Of a stretch of 6,002 nucleotides of DNA, positions 5,298-6,002 are shown piece after piece. The stretch is taken from positions 1 to 6,002 of the forward strand of contig JAITBV010000060.1 in assembly GCA_031283395.1 (NCBI GenBank). Reading direction: 5' to 3'. Both the position numbers and the translations under genes were made by a program. The stretch comes from Candidatus Adiutrix sp. Lineage in GTDB: Bacteria > Desulfobacterota > Desulfarculia > Adiutricales > Adiutricaceae. Position 1 is the first letter of the stretch, and every line of letters starts with the position of its first letter. The notes below the pieces were generated by a model, which saw only the letters and a list, made by a program, of their open reading frames with translations, was not told the origin of the DNA and did no database searches.

Positions 5298-6002
5298 TTA
5301 TTCGCGGCGGGCCAGGGCTTGGATGAGGATGAAAATAAGGACAGCGGCCAGGACCACCGTGGCCCCGGTGGCCGTGTTGACCCCGGGGCGGGTGGAGACG
5401 TAAAGGCCCAACTGGCCGGAAACCGCGCTAACAGCCAGGGCCGTCCAGAACATGGCCCCGGCCGAGGAGGCCGCGGCCCGGCCCGCGGCGGCCGGGGCCA
5501 CCAAAAGGGCCGTGACCAGGAGCAGGCCCACGGACCAGACGGCCACCGTGACCGTCAGGGCCAGCCAGGCCCCGAAGAGATAGGGCAAAAAGCGGCTTAA
5601 GAGGGGGCGGCGGAGCCGGGCCAGGGTGGGAGAGAGGGATTCCAGGGTCAGGTGGTTGAAAAACAGGGCCAGGAAGACCAGGCTGGCCAGGGCCAGGCCG
5701 GCCAGGGCCAGGATCTCCCCGTCGGTCACGGTGAGGATATCGCCGAGGATGAAGCGCGACAGGCCCCGGGCCGCCCCGCTGTGGCGGCTGACCAGGGCCA
5801 GGGACAGGGCGATGACCCCGGAAAAGACCAGGCCGATGGCCGTGTCCGGGGCCGGGCGGCTGTGGCGGGTCAGAGAAATCACGCCCAGGCCCAAAGCCGC
5901 CCCCGTGCCCGGCGCCACGGGCTTTTCCGGCCAGCCGAGGATCAGGGCCAGGGCCAGGCCCGCGAAAATCGTGTGCCCCGCCGCGTCGGCGAAATAGGCC
6001 AG
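5298..6002 (-). CDS. ABC-3 family metal transporter permease (ZnuB/MntB-like), N-terminus beyond window
   Basis: The open frame runs from the window edge to TAA at 5298-5300, 234 codons. It is the membrane subunit of an inner-membrane ABC importer for zinc, manganese or iron, working with a periplasmic binding protein and an ATPase not present here. Landmarks: LAYFADAAGHTIFAGLALAL at the very start of the visible part (the family's conserved early Ala-D-A-x-x-H helix), DTAIGLVFSGVIALSLAL at 53-70, FILGDILTVTDGEIL at 84-98, and VGLLLVTALLVAPAAA at 158-173. Six or so hydrophobic helices can be picked out (about 11-24, 54-71, 96-116, 140-170, 182-203, 212-231). Family members are about 260-290 aa, so some 30-50 N-terminal residues are missing only because of the window. 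A GTG at 5916-5918 is an internal codon, not the start. The metal cannot be decided. It is a chromosomal-type gene and marks the flank of the phage module. Confidence 0.9.
   Translation of the reverse strand: MAYFADAAGHTIFAGLALALILGWPEKPVAPGTGAALGLGVISLTRHSRPAPDTAIGLVFSGVIALSLALVSRHSGAARGLSRFILGDILTVTDGEILALAGLALASLVFLALFFNHLTLESLSPTLARLRRPLLSRFLPYLFGAWLALTVTVAVWSVGLLLVTALLVAPAAAGRAAASSAGAMFWTALAVSAVSGQLGLYVSTRPGVNTATGATVVLAAVLIFILIQALARRE

Noticed and set aside
5640..5720. Apparent tandem repeat of GGCCAGGGCCAGG-like units
   Set aside because: It is explained by runs of Leu-Ala codons (CTG GCC) in permease membrane helices and has no regular unit.

Overview
The window is GC-rich (the only clearly AT-rich stretch is about 5192-5297). 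All supported genes lie on the minus strand, so transcription runs from high to low coordinates. It looks like the edge of an integrated tailed-phage (podophage-type) structural module next to a chromosomal metal-transport gene. Codon use (G/C-rich third positions, yet ATA isoleucine codons) and a chromosomal-type palindrome (ATTCCGGC-TTTC-GCCGGAAT) suggest a high-GC proteobacterium-like host, possibly Desulfobacterota. That placement is a weak inference, because no marker gene is present.

Region by region, in transcription order: (1) 6002-5298 holds the 3' part of an ABC-3 family (ZnuB/MntB-like) metal permease, cut by the window edge. (2) 5297-5192 is a 106-bp AT-rich gap with a perfect 23-bp palindrome and an alternating TCAAC/GTTGA half-site array. 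It probably contains the start of phage transcription and possibly the prophage boundary. (3) 5191-4865 encodes a small proline-rich protein in the terminase small-subunit position. (4) 4872-3583 encodes a terminase large subunit with intact ATPase and nuclease motifs. (5) 3569-3069 encodes a 166-aa GNAT-like phage protein. (6) 3066-2866 encodes a 66-aa Ala/Glu-rich protein. (7) 2865-2771 is a 95-bp gap holding a REP-like GAAA-tetraloop palindrome. (8) 2770-1010 encodes a 586-aa structural protein resembling podophage tail tubular protein B. (9) 1010-1 is the N-terminal 336 residues of a podophage head-tail connector (portal), cut by the window edge.

The phage genes are tightly packed (8-bp overlap, 13-bp gap, 2-bp gap, and a TGATG stop/start fusion), which fits one late operon for DNA packaging and virion assembly. 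The terminase would cut and pump DNA, the connector would form the portal vertex, and the gp12-like protein would build the tail tube. No integrase, repressor, lysis gene, tRNA or CRISPR is visible. No reading frame is broken inside the window, so the module may be functional, but completeness cannot be judged from 6 kb. I see no clear sign of a wholly new defence or enzymatic system. The most interesting points are the host/phage junction with its ordered palindromes, the gene order (tail-tube-like gene between terminase and portal) and the two poorly characterised small genes.
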